Source of the DNA: Phytoactinopolyspora endophytica
Lineage (GTDB): Bacteria > Actinomycetota > Actinomycetes > Jiangellales > Jiangellaceae
NCBI RefSeq assembly: GCF_004138495.1
Contig: NZ_ML142866.1
Coordinates: 53,049-58,291 of the forward strand
Length of the DNA: 5,243 bases
Direction of reading: 5' to 3'
This document shows, piece by piece, positions 4,391 to 5,243 of the stretch. Every line of letters starts with the position of its first letter. Positions within the stretch are counted from its first letter, which is position 1. The position numbers and the translations under genes are program-made. The notes under the pieces were generated by a model. The model did no database searches. It worked only from the letters and a program-made list of their open reading frames with translations, and was not told where the DNA came from.

Positions 4391-5243
4391 ATGGAGATCA
4401 GCCAACCGTATGCGGCGCCCGCGGCCACCGAGCTCGACGCGATGACGGCGTCCCAGCTTGAGGCTCGGGCAGACGCCGAGTTCTGGCTCGGGCGGCCACG
4501 GGAGTCGATCGTGACCCGGCAGCAGGCCTATCGGCGGCATCGCGACGCCAACGACGTGCGCCAGGCCACCAAAGCCGCCTGGCGGCTGTTCTACGCATAC
4601 TTCGACCTCGATGACACCGCCGTGGCCAGCGGCTGGCTTCAGCGTGCCCATCGGCACGCGCTGGAGGTACCGGACCAGATCGAAAGCGACTACGTCGCGC
4701 TGGCCGATGCCGACTGGGCGCGGGCTCACGGGCGCCTCGACGACGCCCTCACCCGGGCGCGCCACGCCGCCGATGCCGGACGCCGCACCGGCGATCTGGA
4801 TCTCGAAGCGCTCAGCCTGGCCACTCAGGGCCGGGTGCTGATCGCGCGCGGCGAGACGGCCGACGGTGTCGACCGGCTCGACGAAGCGATGGTCGCCGCC
4901 CTCAGCGGCGATCTTTCGCCGTTCGTCCAGGGTTGGGTCCATTGCGTGCTCCTGTACACCTGCGAGCAGCTCGGCGACGTGCGACGGGCCGCCGAGTGGA
5001 CCGACCTCGCCGTCCGCTGGTGCGAGGAACGCGGCGAACAGAGCTCGTATCCGGGCCTGTGCCGGATGCACCAATGCGAGGTCCAGTCATTGCGCGGCGA
5101 CTGGACTGCCGCGGAACGAGAGGCGCTCCGCGCCGCCGAGGAGCTCGCCACTTTCGGCGACTACCTGATCGCCGACGGCCAGTACCTGGCCGGGGAGATC
5201 AGGCGCCGCCGCGGCGACTACGACGGCGCCGAGAGAGCGTTCC
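4391..5243 (+). CDS. TPR-repeat protein, N-terminal part (LuxR-type regulator-like), cut by window edge
   Basis: The frame is open from the ATG at 4391 to the last base, giving 284 residues with no stop. AAGGGGG (4379-4385) lies five bases upstream. In-frame ATGs at 4346, 4319 and 4307 are possible but lack such a site and would add a Cys-rich, unlikely N-terminus. The sequence is almost entirely amphipathic helices in TPR style: ADAEFWLGRPRESIVTRQQA (27-46), DADWARAHGRLDDALTRARH (106-125), a block near 137-170, WVHCVLLYTCEQLGDVRRAA (182-201), and QCEVQSLRGDWTAAEREALR (228-247). The W-L-G-R-P start and the GW-x-x-C-x-L-L-x-x-C-E block resemble, from memory, the helical region of actinobacterial LuxR-C-terminal regulators and related cyclase proteins. 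Any HTH domain would lie beyond the window. It is likely cytoplasmic; its ligand is unknown. Confidence 0.78.
   Translation, partial: MEISQPYAAPAATELDAMTASQLEARADAEFWLGRPRESIVTRQQAYRRHRDANDVRQATKAAWRLFYAYFDLDDTAVASGWLQRAHRHALEVPDQIESDYVALADADWARAHGRLDDALTRARHAADAGRRTGDLDLEALSLATQGRVLIARGETADGVDRLDEAMVAALSGDLSPFVQGWVHCVLLYTCEQLGDVRRAAEWTDLAVRWCEERGEQSSYPGLCRMHQCEVQSLRGDWTAAEREALRAAEELATFGDYLIADGQYLAGEIRRRRGDYDGAERAF

Noticed and set aside
4091..5074. 327-codon open frame on the minus strand overlapping the trpS end and the TPR gene
   Set aside because: It crosses the trpS/TPR gene boundary antisense and has no family motifs. The plus-strand frame from 4391 gives coherent TPR helices and has a ribosome binding site.
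1..5243. CRISPR array, tRNA or rRNA gene, or complete insertion sequence
   Set aside because: I saw no regularly spaced repeats, tRNA cloverleaf, rRNA signature, or pair of terminal inverted repeats around a transposase in the window.
3118..5243. trpS as part of an antibiotic biosynthesis or tryptophan-nitration cluster
   Set aside because: No nitric oxide synthase, P450, or indolmycin-type biosynthetic gene is visible. The neighbours are a DUF pair and a TPR protein, so resistance or stress tolerance is the most that can be proposed.

Overview
The window is high-GC DNA with GC-rich third codon positions, Streptomyces-type ribosome binding sites and protein families common in Actinobacteria. 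It is best read as chromosomal (possibly accessory) DNA of an actinomycete. Genus cannot be fixed from the sequence alone.

Layout. (1) Bases 1-318, minus strand: 5' part of a small Cys-containing DUF6788-type protein, a family usually found beside transposases, running off the left edge. Its perfect AGGAGG ribosome binding site abuts a perfect 10-bp inverted repeat. (2) 508-1128, plus: a DUF2461 (TIGR02453-type) protein of unknown function. (3) 1412-2882, plus: two overlapping genes, a Cys-rich DUF1326 protein followed by a DUF2182 polytopic membrane protein with Cys/His/Met motifs. This is a recurrent but poorly understood pair, plausibly involved in metal handling. A 20-bp near-palindrome lies upstream of the pair, and a 36-bp near-perfect palindrome lies inside the membrane protein gene. 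(4) 2907-4248, plus: a tryptophanyl-tRNA synthetase gene preceded by a complete candidate ribosome-mediated attenuator. (5) 4391 to the right edge, plus: a TPR-repeat protein resembling the helical sensor part of large LuxR-type regulators, cut by the window end.

The main discovery is the trpS leader. A promoter-like pair (AAGACA, 18 bp, CATACT) points to a start site at a GTG. That GTG opens a 16-codon peptide with three consecutive Trp codons (M-I-Q-S-V-R-S-W-W-W-L-P-Q-Q-A-A). Four segments follow the classic 1:2, 2:3, 3:4 logic. GGCTGCC overlaps the last Trp codon, GGCGGCC overlaps the leader's final codons, and the pair GGCCGCC/GGCGGCC forms the terminator-like hairpin. A separate 11-bp hairpin then covers the Shine-Dalgarno sequence of the synthetase. 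The synthetase itself contains no tryptophan, has Gln at the position of the indolmycin-contacting His, and carries a Ser/Thr/Pro-rich N-terminal extension. All of this fits an auxiliary, starvation- or antibiotic-inducible TrpRS. From memory, the closest precedents are trpRS1 of Streptomyces coelicolor and TrpRS II of Deinococcus.

How the parts work together: only the DUF1326/DUF2182 pair is clearly an operon. The trpS unit appears to have its own promoter. I see no link between trpS and the metal pair or the TPR regulator beyond adjacency.
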